A stretch of 64,000 nt of DNA from an uncultured Gammaproteobacteria bacterium (lineage in GTDB: Bacteria; Pseudomonadota; Gammaproteobacteria; Arenicellales; JAANXG01): positions 44,872-108,871 of the forward strand of contig CAMYNL010000007.1 of assembly GCA_947259705.1 (NCBI GenBank). The letters run 5' to 3'. The position numbers and the translations under genes were made by a program. Of this stretch, positions 25,836 through 35,359 are shown piece by piece (within the stretch, counting starts at the first letter, position 1; each line of letters starts with the position of its first letter). The notes below the pieces were generated by a model, which was not told the DNA's origin, made no database searches, and saw only the letters and a program-made list of their open reading frames with translations.

Positions 25836-26563
25836 TGGCGGGGCAGGATAGCAACGTCCGTGAGAACGCTGGCACCGAGGTCGGAGAGGACCAGCGGGTA
25901 CGCCGCATCACCCTGCATGACCAGGTAGTGACGCGGCTGCGTGACCTCATTGTCGAGGGCCAGCTGGCGCCCGGCTCTCGCGTTCCCGAACGTGAACTCT
26001 GTGAGCGTTTCGATATCTCCCGCACACCTCTGCGGGAGGCGATGAAGGTGCTTGCCTGGGAGGGCCTGCTCGACTTGAGTCCGAACCGTGGCGCCTCCGT
26101 CAGCGAGGTATCGATCGAGGCAGTGGACGAGGTATTCCCCGTGATGGGCGCCCTGGAGGCATTGTCCGGTGAGCTCGCCTGCCGCTACGTCACCGATGCG
26201 GAGATCGAGGCCATCAACGCCTGCCACCAACGCATGGTTCGGCACTACCGGAGGCGGCAATTGGATGAGTACTTCCGCTGCAATCAGGAGATACACGAAG
26301 CGATACTGCGTGCAGCGCGTAACCCGACCCTCGCCCGCACCTACCAGGGACTGAGTGGCAGGGTGCGCCGCATGCGTTACATCGCCAATCTCGAGCAGTC
26401 GCGCTGGGACCAAGCGGTCAGTGAGCACGAAGACATGCTGCGGGCGCTGCATGAACGGAACGGAGAAGCACTGGCACACATCCTGCGTACCCACCTGAAG
26501 AACAAGCTGGACGCCGTCAAGGACTATCTCGTGCAACGGAAAGGCACGACCGATGCCGATTGA
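25835..26563 (+). CDS. GntR family transcriptional regulator (FadR/FCD subfamily)
   Basis: A 242-residue DNA-binding regulator. The winged helix-turn-helix spans about 25-92 (LHDQVVTRLRDLIVEG, PERELCERFDISRTPLREAM, LSPNRGASVSEVS). The C-terminal FCD domain (about 100-235) is helical and includes the His/Asp positions that normally bind a metal or ligand (NQEIHEAI, SEHEDML). It starts at ATG 25835, sharing TGATG with the dehydrogenase stop, so they are one transcription unit. The TTGTATACAA palindrome at 22735-22744 is its likely target; the ligand is probably the imported acid or a product. Confidence 0.9.
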   Translation: MAGQDSNVRENAGTEVGEDQRVRRITLHDQVVTRLRDLIVEGQLAPGSRVPERELCERFDISRTPLREAMKVLAWEGLLDLSPNRGASVSEVSIEAVDEVFPVMGALEALSGELACRYVTDAEIEAINACHQRMVRHYRRRQLDEYFRCNQEIHEAILRAARNPTLARTYQGLSGRVRRMRYIANLEQSRWDQAVSEHEDMLRALHERNGEALAHILRTHLKNKLDAVKDYLVQRKGTTDAD

Positions 26564-26600
26564 TCCGCGTCGTGGTCGCGGGCCCCGCTGAGGCGACTGG

Positions 26601-27050
26601 ATGATAGAGCGTATCAGGAAATTTTTTGACGCGAACCTGGGCACCCCAAAGTCCGGCCAAGCACCGTCCGCCGAGGCGCTACAGTTGGCGGCGGTTGCAC
26701 TGATGTTCGAGGTCGGACGCTCCGATTTCGAGGTCGATGCGGCCGAACTGGAGCATATCACCGAGGCCGTGCGGGGCCAGTTCCAGATCAGTGACGAGCA
26801 GACCAGGGTGCTGCTCGAGCTGGCCAGGGAGCACGCGGAGCACGCCACCAGCCTGCATGGTTTCACCTCCCTGATCAACGACCACTGGACGCTGGAACAG
26901 AAACTGCAACTGGTGGAGTACATGTGGCGCGTCGCCTACGCGGACCGGCATCTCAATGACCATGAGGTCCACCTGATGCGCAAGATCGCCCGTCTTCTCT
27001 ATATCCCCCACAGGCAGTTCATCACCGCCAAGCTGCGCGCCCGCAAATGA
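26601..27050 (+). CDS. TerB-like (TerB-family fold) cytoplasmic protein
   Basis: A 149-residue all-helical protein of the TerB-like family, showing LAAVALMFEVGRSDFEVDAAE, then TLEQKLQLVEYMWRVAYADRHLNDHE, the two mirrored acidic Asp-containing repeats that form TerB's metal-binding core. No signal peptide or membrane segment. The family name comes from tellurite resistance, but stand-alone copies such as this are of unknown role. It starts at ATG 26601, 38 nt after the GntR gene on the same strand, and converges on the SirB1 gene. Confidence 0.82.
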   Translation: MIERIRKFFDANLGTPKSGQAPSAEALQLAAVALMFEVGRSDFEVDAAELEHITEAVRGQFQISDEQTRVLLELAREHAEHATSLHGFTSLINDHWTLEQKLQLVEYMWRVAYADRHLNDHEVHLMRKIARLLYIPHRQFITAKLRARK

Positions 27051-27062
27051 TGGCCGGCGCCG

Positions 27063-27896
27063 TCAGTGATATGGCGGCGCCGACTGGTTGAGGCGGGCCC
27101 ACAACTGCGCGAACTCCGCATCCGCGTCGGCGTCGGGAACATGACGCCTGAAGCGATCGAGGTCGACCAGCGCTGAATGGTAACACTCGAGTTTTTCCAG
27201 CAGCGCGGCCCGATCTCGCAGTTCGGGTGGTGAGTCCGGGACCAGCAGCAAGATTCGATTCAACACCCGCAGCATGCGGTCCCGGTCATCCCGGGTTTCG
27301 TGGATGCCCTTCAGGTTGCGCAGCATTCGCAGCAGGATCTGCTTCTTGCCGCAGGCGGCCAGCAACTGCGGCGCGTCCTTTACCCGCGGCGCCTCCTTGC
27401 CGAACGCCCGAGCCAGCAACCTGTTCAGTTCCGGCTCTCCCAGCACCGCGCCCCGGGAAAAAGGGTCGATGAATACTTCGCCGCGCGATCCACGATACTT
27501 GAGAAGAAAGTGTCCCGGGAACGCCACACCGGCAAGCGCCATCCCTGCTTGATGCGCCACCTCGAGGCAGACCACCGAGAGCGTGATGGGAATACCCAAC
27601 TTGCGGTCCATGACCTCGTTCAGGTAACTGTTGCGGGGATTGAAGTAATCCACCCGGTTTCCGGTGAATCCCAGTTCGTCGAACAACAGCTCGTTCATCG
27701 CCGACACTGCTTCCCCGCTCACGGCGCCGGACCCGATATCGACGCGGGACTTCAAGATGTCGGCATACTCGCTGAGGCGCGACAAATAGCCCTGCGGCGC
27801 CAATTCCGGGTACTCGTCCCGCGCCAGGATCAAGGCCGCTTCGGCAAGCCCGAAGCCGTCCTCCGGCAAACCGGCGATGTCTTCCCATGTACGCAT
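27063..27896 (-). CDS. SirB1 family protein (transglutaminase-like plus TPR)
   Basis: This 277-residue protein has an N-terminal SirB1/transglutaminase-like domain (about 30-190), marked by FNPRNSYLNEVMDRKLGIPITLSVVCLEVA and FPGHFLLKY. A helical TPR-like tail (about 190-277) contains KLECYHSALVDLDRF. The usual Cys of the transglutaminase triad appears as VVCLEVA, His as GHFLLKY and Asp as FIDPF. Function is not established; SirB1 proteins are widespread in gammaproteobacteria. The start is ATG 27896. It is convergent with the TerB-like gene (12-nt gap). Confidence 0.88.
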   Translation of the reverse strand: MRTWEDIAGLPEDGFGLAEAALILARDEYPELAPQGYLSRLSEYADILKSRVDIGSGAVSGEAVSAMNELLFDELGFTGNRVDYFNPRNSYLNEVMDRKLGIPITLSVVCLEVAHQAGMALAGVAFPGHFLLKYRGSRGEVFIDPFSRGAVLGEPELNRLLARAFGKEAPRVKDAPQLLAACGKKQILLRMLRNLKGIHETRDDRDRMLRVLNRILLLVPDSPPELRDRAALLEKLECYHSALVDLDRFRRHVPDADADAEFAQLWARLNQSAPPYH

Positions 27897-28023
27897 TCAG
27901 CACACAACCGAGTTATCAATCGAGCTGGACGAGGATACCGGCCGTGCAAGCAGGCTTGATCACCACGGCGCAGCGCCAACGTCCCGCAATTATCTACCCG
28001 CCGCGGGCCCCCAAGTCGGCGTG

Positions 28024-28043
28024 CGCGCCGGCGCGCCGGCGCG
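28024..28043. repeat. 20-bp perfect GC palindrome after ssb
   Basis: CGCGCCGGCGCGCCGGCGCG reads identically on both strands and lies 2 nt past the ssb stop (minus strand). It could form a very stable hairpin in the ssb transcript. No T-run follows, so it is not a standard Rho-independent terminator. The 110 nt between here and the SirB1 start otherwise show nothing recognisable. Confidence 0.5.
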
Positions 28044-28045
28044 GC

Positions 28046-28513
28046 TCAGAAAGGGATGTCGTCGTCGAAATCAGGCGCGGCATTCGCGGGTCCGCCGCCT
28101 TGGGCCTTGCCGACGCCCGACTCGGCCTGGGCATGTTCCGCGTAATTGTCGCCTCCCGTTGCGCCGGCACTCGCGCGGCCCCCGAGCATCTGCATGTCAT
28201 TGGCGACGATCTCCGTGGTGTAGCGATCATTACCGTTCTGATCCTGCCATTTTCGGGTCTGCAACCGGCCCTCCACGTAGACCTGTGACCCCTTCTTCAG
28301 ATACTCGCCCACTATCTCCGCCAGGCGCCCGAAAAATACCACCCGGTGCCATTCTGTGCGCTCCTGCATCTCGCCGGAATTCTTGTCCTTCCAGCTTTCC
28401 GATGTGGCAACACTCACATTGGCAATAGCCGCACCGCCGGGTGAATAACGCACTTCCGGATCCCGGCCCAGATGGCCGACCAATATCGCCTTGTTCACTC
28501 CCCTACTCGCCAT
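28046..28513 (-). CDS. ssb: Single-stranded DNA-binding protein
   Basis: A 155-residue SSB that coats single-stranded DNA in replication and repair. The N-terminal OB fold (about 1-110) begins [22 protein letters not shown] and contains [22 protein letters not shown] Gly/Ala-rich linker follows, and the acidic tip DFDDDIPF that recruits partner proteins ends it. Size and tip are standard for bacteria. It starts at ATG 28513. It lies 81 nt downstream of the YajR-type transporter on the same strand, the typical uvrA - MFS - ssb neighbourhood, with no LexA box seen. Confidence 0.96.
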   Translation of the reverse strand: MASRGVNKAILVGHLGRDPEVRYSPGGAAIANVSVATSESWKDKNSGEMQERTEWHRVVFFGRLAEIVGEYLKKGSQVYVEGRLQTRKWQDQNGNDRYTTEIVANDMQMLGGRASAGATGGDNYAEHAQAESGVGKAQGGGPANAAPDFDDDIPF

Positions 28514-28594
28514 GGGTATCCTCTTCGCGTCTCATTTAAAGATGGCTGCAGCGACTATATCAGTCATTGGTCGAGGCGGCCATTGGACGCGGCT

Positions 28595-29944
28595 TCACGA
28601 CACCACCTCCTGGAGCTTGGCATCGTCCAGAGTGCGTCGGTCGACCTTCAGATAGGCAACGCCCTCCTCGGCCACCACTATCGCTTCCTCCACCCCAGGC
28701 ACCGCCGATAAGCGCCTGGCCAGCGCTTCCGCGGGCTCCCGGTCGGTCTCACCGACTCGTACAAGACGCGTGTCCAGCAGCCTTGGCGCCGGCGAGGTGA
28801 CGGTGACGAGCAACCACACCGCCGATATCACCGTGCAGCCGAGGAAAACGCCGGGTACGCCGTAGCGGCTGTGCAGGAAGCCTCCGAGCAGCCCGCCGGC
28901 AAACACCCCCAGGAATTCAAACGTGTTGTAGATCCCGATCGCCGTGCCTTTCTTCACTGCCGGCGCGACCCGGGACACCAGGGACGGCAGCATGGCCTCC
29001 AGGGTGTTGAAGCCCCAGAAGAACACCGTCAGCGCCACCACCAGGCCGGCCAGGGTCTGGTGGCCCCACCAGAGCAGCAACTGCGACGCGACAACGATGC
29101 CGACCGCAAAAGCGAATATGCGCGGCACCAGCCCGGTGCGGGCGCTGATGATCATGAGCGGCGCCATCAGTGCCACCGCCATCACCATCACCGGCAGGTA
29201 GACCAGCCAGTGCCGCGGGGTCGCCAATCCGGCGTGCTGGGCAAGCGCCACCGGCACCACCACGAACATGGCCGTCAGCACCATGTGCAGGACAAAAATA
29301 CCGCCGTCGAGGCGCAACAGGTAGGGGTGCCGCAGCACCGAAAGCAGCTCTGATGGAACCGTTTCCACGTCGCGATGAGCCTGCAGCAAGGTAGGGCTGG
29401 GCACGCCCCGCCACAGGACGGCGATGGCGGCAATCGCCAGCACCACGGTGAGCCAGAAGATCCCGGGCACACCGATGACGCCGTCGAGCAGCGGGGCCAC
29501 GATCAGGGCCAGCATGAACACCGCGCCAATGGATATGCCGATCACGGCCATGGCCTTGGTCCTTTGCTCCTCGCGGGTGAGGTCCGCTGTGAGCGCCAGC
29601 ACCGCCGCCGCGATCGCGCCGGCACCCTGCAGCGCGCGTCCCAGGATCACCATGCCGATGCTCTCGGCCAAGGCAGCCACCACACTGCCCGCGGCGAAGA
29701 TCAACAGGCCTACCGTGATGACAGGCTTTCGTCCCCAGCGATCCGATAGCATACCGAAAGGGATCTGCAGCAGGGCCTGGGTGAGCCCGTAAGCGCCCAG
29801 CGCGACGCCCACCAGCAGGGGCGTGTGTCCCGGCAAGGTTTCGGCGTAGAGCGCGAACACCGGCAGAATCAGGAACAGGCCCAGCATACGCAAGCCGAAA
29901 ATGCCCGCCAGCCCGGCCACAGCCCGGCGTTCGGCGTATGTCAT
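28595..29944 (-). CDS. YajR-type MFS transporter with C-terminal ferredoxin-like domain
   Basis: A 449-residue major facilitator transporter with 12 predicted helices. Motif A is seen in GMLSDRWGRKPVI. The last ~65 residues (after PRLLDTRLVRV) form a soluble ferredoxin-like (YAM) domain with VPGVEEAIVVAEEGVAYLKVD, exactly the architecture of E. coli YajR (454 residues). The substrate is unknown; drug or proton-linked export is assumed for the family. ATG 29944 (MTYAERRAVAG) is used; TTG 29959 adds five residues and is possible. Divergent from uvrA with 82 nt between. Confidence 0.88.
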   Translation of the reverse strand: MTYAERRAVAGLAGIFGLRMLGLFLILPVFALYAETLPGHTPLLVGVALGAYGLTQALLQIPFGMLSDRWGRKPVITVGLLIFAAGSVVAALAESIGMVILGRALQGAGAIAAAVLALTADLTREEQRTKAMAVIGISIGAVFMLALIVAPLLDGVIGVPGIFWLTVVLAIAAIAVLWRGVPSPTLLQAHRDVETVPSELLSVLRHPYLLRLDGGIFVLHMVLTAMFVVVPVALAQHAGLATPRHWLVYLPVMVMAVALMAPLMIISARTGLVPRIFAFAVGIVVASQLLLWWGHQTLAGLVVALTVFFWGFNTLEAMLPSLVSRVAPAVKKGTAIGIYNTFEFLGVFAGGLLGGFLHSRYGVPGVFLGCTVISAVWLLVTVTSPAPRLLDTRLVRVGETDREPAEALARRLSAVPGVEEAIVVAEEGVAYLKVDRRTLDDAKLQEVVS

Positions 29945-29968
29945 TGGGATGTTCTTCAAGAGCTGCTT

Positions 29969-29998
29969 TTGCGTGGGAAAATGAAGGCGGCGTATAGT
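29969..29998 (+). promoter_or_regulatory. Predicted sigma-70 promoter of uvrA
   Basis: TTGCGT (29969-29974) and TATAGT (29993-29998) are separated by 18 nt, placing a start site near 30005, some 25-30 nt ahead of the uvrA start. No LexA operator (CTGT-N8-ACAG) was seen in this divergent gap. Confidence 0.55.
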
Positions 29999-30035
29999 AG
30001 CAGGTTTAGAAGTTTTCAGTCATTCATTGCCGGTG

Positions 30036-32897
30036 TTGGACTACATAAAGATTCGCGGCGCGCGCACGCACAATTTGCGGAACATAGATCTCGATCTGCC
30101 CCGCGATAAATTGATCGTATTTACCGGCTTGTCGGGCTCCGGTAAGTCGTCGCTCGCGTTCGACACCATCTATGCCGAGGGCCAGCGACGTTACGTCGAA
30201 TCCCTGTCCGCTTACGCGCGCCAGTTCCTCTCGCTGATGGAGAAACCGGACGTGGACCTGATCGAGGGACTGTCACCGGCCATTTCCATCGAGCAGAAGG
30301 CGACCTCTCACAATCCCCGCTCCACGGTCGGTACGATCACAGAGATCTACGACTACCTGCGCCTGCTGTATGCAAGGGTGGGTGACCCGCGCTGTCCCGA
30401 TCACCGGATCACCCTGGAAGCCCAGACCGTCAGCCAGATGGTGGACCAGGTCCTGGCGATGCCGGAAGGCTCCAGGATGCTGCTGCTCGCGCCCGTGGTG
30501 GTGGACCGCAAGGGCGAGCACGCCCAACTCCTGGAGCGCCTGCGCTCCCAGGGCTTTGTCCGCGCCCGGGTTGACCGCGAGGTGGTGGAACTTGATGATC
30601 CGCCGCCGTTGAAAAGGAACCTGAAACACACTATCGAGGTGGTTGTCGATCGCCTGGTGGTGCGTGAAGGGCAGCAACAGCGCCTGGCGGAGTCCTTCGA
30701 AACCGCGTTGGCGTTGAGCGAAGGCATCGCCAAGGTCCTGCTGTTGTCCCAGGACGCCGGCGGTGAGGAACAGGAGCTGCTGTTCTCCTCGCGCTATGCC
30801 TGCCCGCATTGCGGTTACAGTATCAGCGAGCTCGAGCCGCGTCTGTTCTCGTTCAACAACCCGGCAGGTGCCTGCCCCGGCTGCGACGGTCTGGGCGTGG
30901 AGCAGTTCTTCGATCCCGGCCGGGTCATTTATGATGACGGTCTCAGTCTCGCCGCCGGCGCGATACAGGGATGGGACCGGCGCAACGCCTTCTATTTCAA
31001 TCTGCTGCGGTGCCTGGCGCGCCATTATGGTTTCGACGTAGACACTCCGTTTGCCCGCCTGCCCAAGAAGGTACGCCAGGTCATCCTCTACGGCAGCGGC
31101 GATGAACGCATCCGCTTCACTTATCTGCGGGGCAGCGGCCGCGGCGTGCAGCGCACCCACCGCTTCGAAGGCGTGATCCATAACATGGAGCGGCGCTACC
31201 GGGAGACCGAGTCCTCGAGCGTACGCGAGGAGCTGGCTCGCTTCATCAGTTCCCAACCCTGCGCCCAATGCAGTGGCAGCCGACTGCGGAAGTCGGCACG
31301 CCATGTTTTTGTAGCGGAGCACGCCATCCATGACATAACCGCGATGGCCATCGGCCATGCGTGGGAGTTCCTCAAGAAACTGGCGCTTACCGGGCATCGC
31401 GCCCGAATCGCAGACAGGATCGTCAAGGAAATCAACGACCGACTCGGATTCCTGGTCAACGTCGGCCTGGACTATCTGACCCTGGAACGGTCGGCGGAAA
31501 CCCTTTCCGGCGGCGAGGCACAGCGTATACGGCTGGCATCGCAGATCGGCTCCGGCCTGGTCGGCGTGATGTACGTACTGGACGAACCCTCGATCGGACT
31601 ACATCAACGCGACAACAGTCGGCTGCTGGACACACTCGCCCGATTGCGGGACATCGGGAATACGGTGATCGTGGTGGAGCACGACGAGGAGGCGATTCGC
31701 GCCGCCGATCACGTGATCGACCTGGGGCCGGGCGCCGGCGTTCACGGTGGCGAGGTGGTGGCCCAGGGTCGTCCCCAGGACATCGAAAGCAACTCGAGGT
31801 CACTAACCGGACAGTACCTGGCGGGACGCGAACGCATCGAGGTGCCGACGCAGCGTACTCCCGCCGATCCGGACCGGCAGTTGCGGCTGAACGGGTTGCG
31901 CGGCAACAACCTCAAGAACGTGGAGGTCTCCATACCGGTCGGCCTGCTCACTTGCGTGACCGGTGTCTCCGGCTCCGGTAAATCAACCATGATCAATGAC
32001 ACGGTCTATCCCGCGGTCGCCCAGCGCCTCTACAAGAGCAGGATCGACCCCGCCCCCTACTTGCGCATCGAGGGCATCGAACATTTTGACAAGGTCATTG
32101 ACATCGACCAGAGCCCCATCGGCCGAACTCCGCGATCCAACCCCGCCACTTACACCGGCCTGTTTACGCCCATCCGCGAGTTATTCGCCGGCACGCCGGA
32201 ATCCCGCGCCCGGGGCTACAAGCCGGGCCGGTTTTCGTTCAATGTGCGCGGTGGGCGCTGCGAGGCCTGCCAGGGAGACGGCCTGATCAAAGTGGAAATG
32301 CACTTTCTGCCGGACATTTACGTGCCCTGTGATGTTTGCAAGGGCACCCGCTTCAACCGCGAGACCCTGGACATACGTTACAAGGGCAAGACCATTCACG
32401 AAGTTCTGGAGATGACGGTGGAACAGGCGGCCGAGTTCTATCATGCCGTTCCGGTCGTCAAGCGAAAACTGGACACGCTGCTGGACGTCGGTCTGGCCTA
32501 TCTCAGGCTGGGCCAGAGCGCGACCACGCTGTCGGGCGGCGAGGCCCAGCGCATCAAGCTCGCACGGGAGTTGTCGAAACGCGATACCGGCAAGACCCTG
32601 TATATCCTGGATGAACCCACGACCGGGCTGCACTTCCACGATATCCGTCAGCTTCTCCGCGTTCTGCACCGTCTGCGCGACCATGGCAACACCGTGGTGG
32701 TCATCGAGCACAATCTGGACGTCATCAAGACCGCGGACTGGATCATCGACCTGGGCCCCGAGGGCGGCGACGGTGGAGGCGAGATAGTCGCGGCGGGTAC
32801 ACCGGAAGGAATAGCCGACCAGGAAAGCTCGTACACCGGCCGCTACCTGCTGGCGATGCTACAGCGCCGGGAACCGGTACACACCCGCACCGCTTGA
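30036..32897 (+). CDS. uvrA: Excinuclease ABC subunit A
   Basis: The damage-recognition ATPase of nucleotide excision repair, about 953-956 residues. It has two ABC modules: Walker [13 protein letters not shown] near the N-terminus and [14 protein letters not shown] near residue 645, each with a signature LSGGEAQRI(R/K)LA and a following DEP motif. The insertion domain carries a zinc motif (CPHCGY, PGC) around 255-285 and a second CEACQGDG...CDVCKG zinc site near 750-780. The start is uncertain: TTG 30036 matches the usual [14 protein letters not shown], while TTG 30027 and GTG 30033 are 3 and 1 codons upstream. No ATG lies close. Confidence 0.96.
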   Translation: MDYIKIRGARTHNLRNIDLDLPRDKLIVFTGLSGSGKSSLAFDTIYAEGQRRYVESLSAYARQFLSLMEKPDVDLIEGLSPAISIEQKATSHNPRSTVGTITEIYDYLRLLYARVGDPRCPDHRITLEAQTVSQMVDQVLAMPEGSRMLLLAPVVVDRKGEHAQLLERLRSQGFVRARVDREVVELDDPPPLKRNLKHTIEVVVDRLVVREGQQQRLAESFETALALSEGIAKVLLLSQDAGGEEQELLFSSRYACPHCGYSISELEPRLFSFNNPAGACPGCDGLGVEQFFDPGRVIYDDGLSLAAGAIQGWDRRNAFYFNLLRCLARHYGFDVDTPFARLPKKVRQVILYGSGDERIRFTYLRGSGRGVQRTHRFEGVIHNMERRYRETESSSVREELARFISSQPCAQCSGSRLRKSARHVFVAEHAIHDITAMAIGHAWEFLKKLALTGHRARIADRIVKEINDRLGFLVNVGLDYLTLERSAETLSGGEAQRIRLASQIGSGLVGVMYVLDEPSIGLHQRDNSRLLDTLARLRDIGNTVIVVEHDEEAIRAADHVIDLGPGAGVHGGEVVAQGRPQDIESNSRSLTGQYLAGRERIEVPTQRTPADPDRQLRLNGLRGNNLKNVEVSIPVGLLTCVTGVSGSGKSTMINDTVYPAVAQRLYKSRIDPAPYLRIEGIEHFDKVIDIDQSPIGRTPRSNPATYTGLFTPIRELFAGTPESRARGYKPGRFSFNVRGGRCEACQGDGLIKVEMHFLPDIYVPCDVCKGTRFNRETLDIRYKGKTIHEVLEMTVEQAAEFYHAVPVVKRKLDTLLDVGLAYLRLGQSATTLSGGEAQRIKLARELSKRDTGKTLYILDEPTTGLHFHDIRQLLRVLHRLRDHGNTVVVIEHNLDVIKTADWIIDLGPEGGDGGGEIVAAGTPEGIADQESSYTGRYLLAMLQRREPVHTRTA

Positions 32898-32922
32898 AGC
32901 CCGGCTCGCAGCGATCCGGGCT
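32898..32922. terminator. Candidate terminator between uvrA and the convergent hydrolase
   Basis: AGCCCGG and CCGGGCT pair across an 11-nt loop directly after the uvrA stop. The downstream T content is weak (CTCGCCCTTT). As the genes converge here, the hairpin could serve both. Confidence 0.5.
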
Positions 32923-32937
32923 CGCCCTTTACGCACT

Positions 32938-34005
32938 TCAGTAGGTGGTGACCAGTTGCAGGCTAACCGGTTTCCAGGCGACCGTGCGCGCGGCGAGCTT
33001 CAGACTGTTGCCGATCCAGGCCACCCGGTGCGAAGACATTTCGCAGACCGGATCAGTCCTGTCGTCACGGCAACTGTTGCCGTTGATCTCGGCCACTACG
33101 AGGCGTACCGCATCCGCCACCAGTCGCGGCTGCTCAAGATGTATATGATGGCCACTCTCCAACGCCAGCAGGTGGGCGCTGTGCGGACTCAGGGTACCGA
33201 GTTCGCGCTGCAGGTCCTGCCACAGGTTCTCCTTCTTAAGTGCGTTGGCGCCGTGAGACCATTCCCGCCGACCGCGGCTTACTACCACCACCGGGACATC
33301 CAGACGCACGTGCGCATCCCGAACCTCATGTGCGCTGGTGCGAAAGTTCATCAGCTCCTCGTAGGCCGTGCGCATGGACTTGTACTGGGCCAACAGCGCC
33401 TGCACTGACGCCCGCAGATGTTCCGGCAACGCCGACGGAGTCGGTGGCGGCGACGTGAATACCAAACCGGAACGACGTCGCGGCACCGTATTGAGCTTGA
33501 TGGGAGGCGCCAGGAAGCGCTCCACCTGTTCCGGATGCGAGGAATCCAGCAGCACCACGCCCGCGGTATCGACTCGGTAACGGCTGGCGAACAGCTGCGC
33601 ATTGTAGCCGCCGAAAGAATGGCCCACCAGGATATAGGGAGGGTCCACCTTGCCGGTGGCGAGCAGATCCCTCAATTCCGTCACCATGCGAGAGGTAGTC
33701 CGCGGCGCGTCGGAAACGTCGCTCCACCCCATGCCGGCACGATCATAACTGCAGACCGTCATGTCCTTCACCAGCGCGTCCTGTACCGCTTCCCACTCCA
33801 GGGCTACCCCACCCAGCCCGGCATCCAAAACCACGCTGGGTCCGCCTCGGTCCCGTCCCCGGCAGTGCAGGTGCAGCTCGATGCCGTCCACGGCTACCAG
33901 CTTTCCCGGTGCCTTCGGCCGCTGCTCGGCCTGAGTGCCTGCCGCCCAGACGAAAACTGCAAATCCCGCCAACAGGCCCCACGAGCGTCGATGATTACAG
34001 AACAT
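32938..34005 (-). CDS. Exported alpha/beta hydrolase
   Basis: A 355-residue hydrolase with a signal peptide (SWGLLAGFAVFVWAAGTQA). The nucleophile Ser about 130 is in GHSFGG; the HxxxDxGG-like region reads VLDAGLGG, and the general-base His appears in ALESGHHIHLEQP. An acidic residue is expected near VVVVSRG. The 60-residue C-terminal tail, with three cysteines and a Lys/Arg-rich stretch, is unusual. Substrate is unknown (esterase or carboxypeptidase-like). ATG 34005 is chosen because AAGGGG lies about 7 nt upstream; GTG 34011 is possible. Confidence 0.82.
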   Translation of the reverse strand: MFCNHRRSWGLLAGFAVFVWAAGTQAEQRPKAPGKLVAVDGIELHLHCRGRDRGGPSVVLDAGLGGVALEWEAVQDALVKDMTVCSYDRAGMGWSDVSDAPRTTSRMVTELRDLLATGKVDPPYILVGHSFGGYNAQLFASRYRVDTAGVVLLDSSHPEQVERFLAPPIKLNTVPRRRSGLVFTSPPPTPSALPEHLRASVQALLAQYKSMRTAYEELMNFRTSAHEVRDAHVRLDVPVVVVSRGRREWSHGANALKKENLWQDLQRELGTLSPHSAHLLALESGHHIHLEQPRLVADAVRLVVAEINGNSCRDDRTDPVCEMSSHRVAWIGNSLKLAARTVAWKPVSLQLVTTY

Positions 34006-34226
34006 GGCCACCCCCTTAGCAGTTGCTTATGCTGCTTTGCAGCAATTCGTGTGCCAATTCAATTAAGCATCGCTAATTCATATATTTATAGTCCATCATG
34101 CGACAAATTGCGCGGTGCTGGTCATATTGCCGCACCGTGTTGGTGCAGTGAGTGCTGGATACCGGGGCATCCGGGGACGGGGCATCGGCCGCCGCGCGCG
34201 GGTTCCGACCACTTATAATGGCGCTC

Positions 34227-35216
34227 ATGCCTACCGCCCGGGACAGAAAACGGCGCAGCGTCATCGCCGGCGAGAAACTTCGCGGCGCCGAGAAGTTGGC
34301 GCGTATACCGGTCAAGGTGAACAACACGGCGGCCGTTGCCAGGAAGCCGGACTGGATTCGCGTGCGGCTGCCGTCTGGCGGCAAGATCAAACGGCTACAG
34401 GGGGTGCTGCGCGAGCAGGGTTTGCACACCGTCTGTGAGGAAGCGGCCTGCCCCAATTTGCCCGAATGCTTTGGGAACGGCACGGCCACCTTCATGATTA
34501 TGGGCGACATCTGCACCAGACGCTGCCCTTTCTGCGACGTGGCCCACGGCAGGCCGCTGCCTCTGGATGAAACGGAACCCGAACGGCTTGCTGTCACCAT
34601 TCAGAGCATGGGGCTGCGCTATGTGGTCATCACGTCGGTGGACCGGGACGATCTGCGGGACGGCGGTGCCTCGCACTTCATCGCCTGCATCCGCCGCATC
34701 AGGCAACTGGCCCCACCGCCCACCATCGAGATTCTGGTGCCCGATTTCCGCGGGCGCATGTCCGTGGCCCTGGAAACGCTGGCGAGCGCGCCGCCCGACG
34801 TGTTCAACCATAATCTCGAGACCGTCCCGCGGTTGTATCGGCAGGTGCGGCCCGGAGCCGACTATCAATGGTCCCTCGACCTGATTCGCGGGTTCAAGCA
34901 CCGGCACCCGGAGCTGCCCGCCAAGTCTGGACTGATGCTGGGGGTGGGTGAAACCCTCGCCGAGGTGAAGACGGTGCTGCAGGATCTTTACCGGCATCAA
35001 TGCGAAATGGTGACGCTGGGCCAGTACTTGCAGCCCAGCCGCCACCATCTGCCGGTAACGCGATTCGTGCATCCAGACGAATTTGCGGAGCTGCGCGAGC
35101 AAGCCTACGAGATCGGCTTCACCCGGGTGGCCGCCGGGCCCATGGTACGATCCTCTTATCATGCGGACCAGCAGGCGGCCGGCGGGTTCGGCGAGCCGAC
35201 TGCCGCACCGGCCTGA
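34227..35216 (+). CDS. lipA: Lipoyl synthase
   Basis: A 329-residue radical-SAM enzyme that inserts two sulfurs into octanoyl groups on carrier lysines, giving lipoate. The auxiliary cluster cysteines are Cys70, Cys75 and Cys81 ([12 protein letters not shown]); the radical cluster is [13 protein letters not shown] (Cys96, 100, 103). A C-terminal Ser (RSSYHAD) completes the auxiliary site. ATG 34227 and 34218 are both possible; TATAAT at 34214-34219 would put a start site near the first, so the message could be nearly leaderless. The lipoyl carrier aceF is 7 kb downstream on the same strand. lipB is not in the window. Confidence 0.95.
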   Translation: MPTARDRKRRSVIAGEKLRGAEKLARIPVKVNNTAAVARKPDWIRVRLPSGGKIKRLQGVLREQGLHTVCEEAACPNLPECFGNGTATFMIMGDICTRRCPFCDVAHGRPLPLDETEPERLAVTIQSMGLRYVVITSVDRDDLRDGGASHFIACIRRIRQLAPPPTIEILVPDFRGRMSVALETLASAPPDVFNHNLETVPRLYRQVRPGADYQWSLDLIRGFKHRHPELPAKSGLMLGVGETLAEVKTVLQDLYRHQCEMVTLGQYLQPSRHHLPVTRFVHPDEFAELREQAYEIGFTRVAAGPMVRSSYHADQQAAGGFGEPTAAPA

Positions 35217-35359
35217 ACCTGATGTGCGGCGATATGCCCCGTCCCGCAACGTTGTCGCCAGTTGCGACGCCGGGGGACGCGTATTACCATTTTTTTCACG
35301 CATTGATCCACCGATCAGGCACATACAAAGATCGCTGACCCCCAAAGAAGTTAGAACCT

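Noticed and set aside
16528..26563. Beta-hydroxyaspartate cycle locus
   Set aside because: The aminotransferase resembles BhcA, but BhcB, BhcC and BhcD equivalents are absent and a CoA transferase and crotonase are present instead.
29960..30035. LexA (SOS) box between yajR-type gene and uvrA
   Set aside because: No CTGT-N8-ACAG motif was found despite uvrA often being SOS-controlled.
34214..34229. lipA leaderless mRNA as a firm call
   Set aside because: TATAAT is present at 34214, but no -35 element lies upstream, so it is mentioned only as a possibility.
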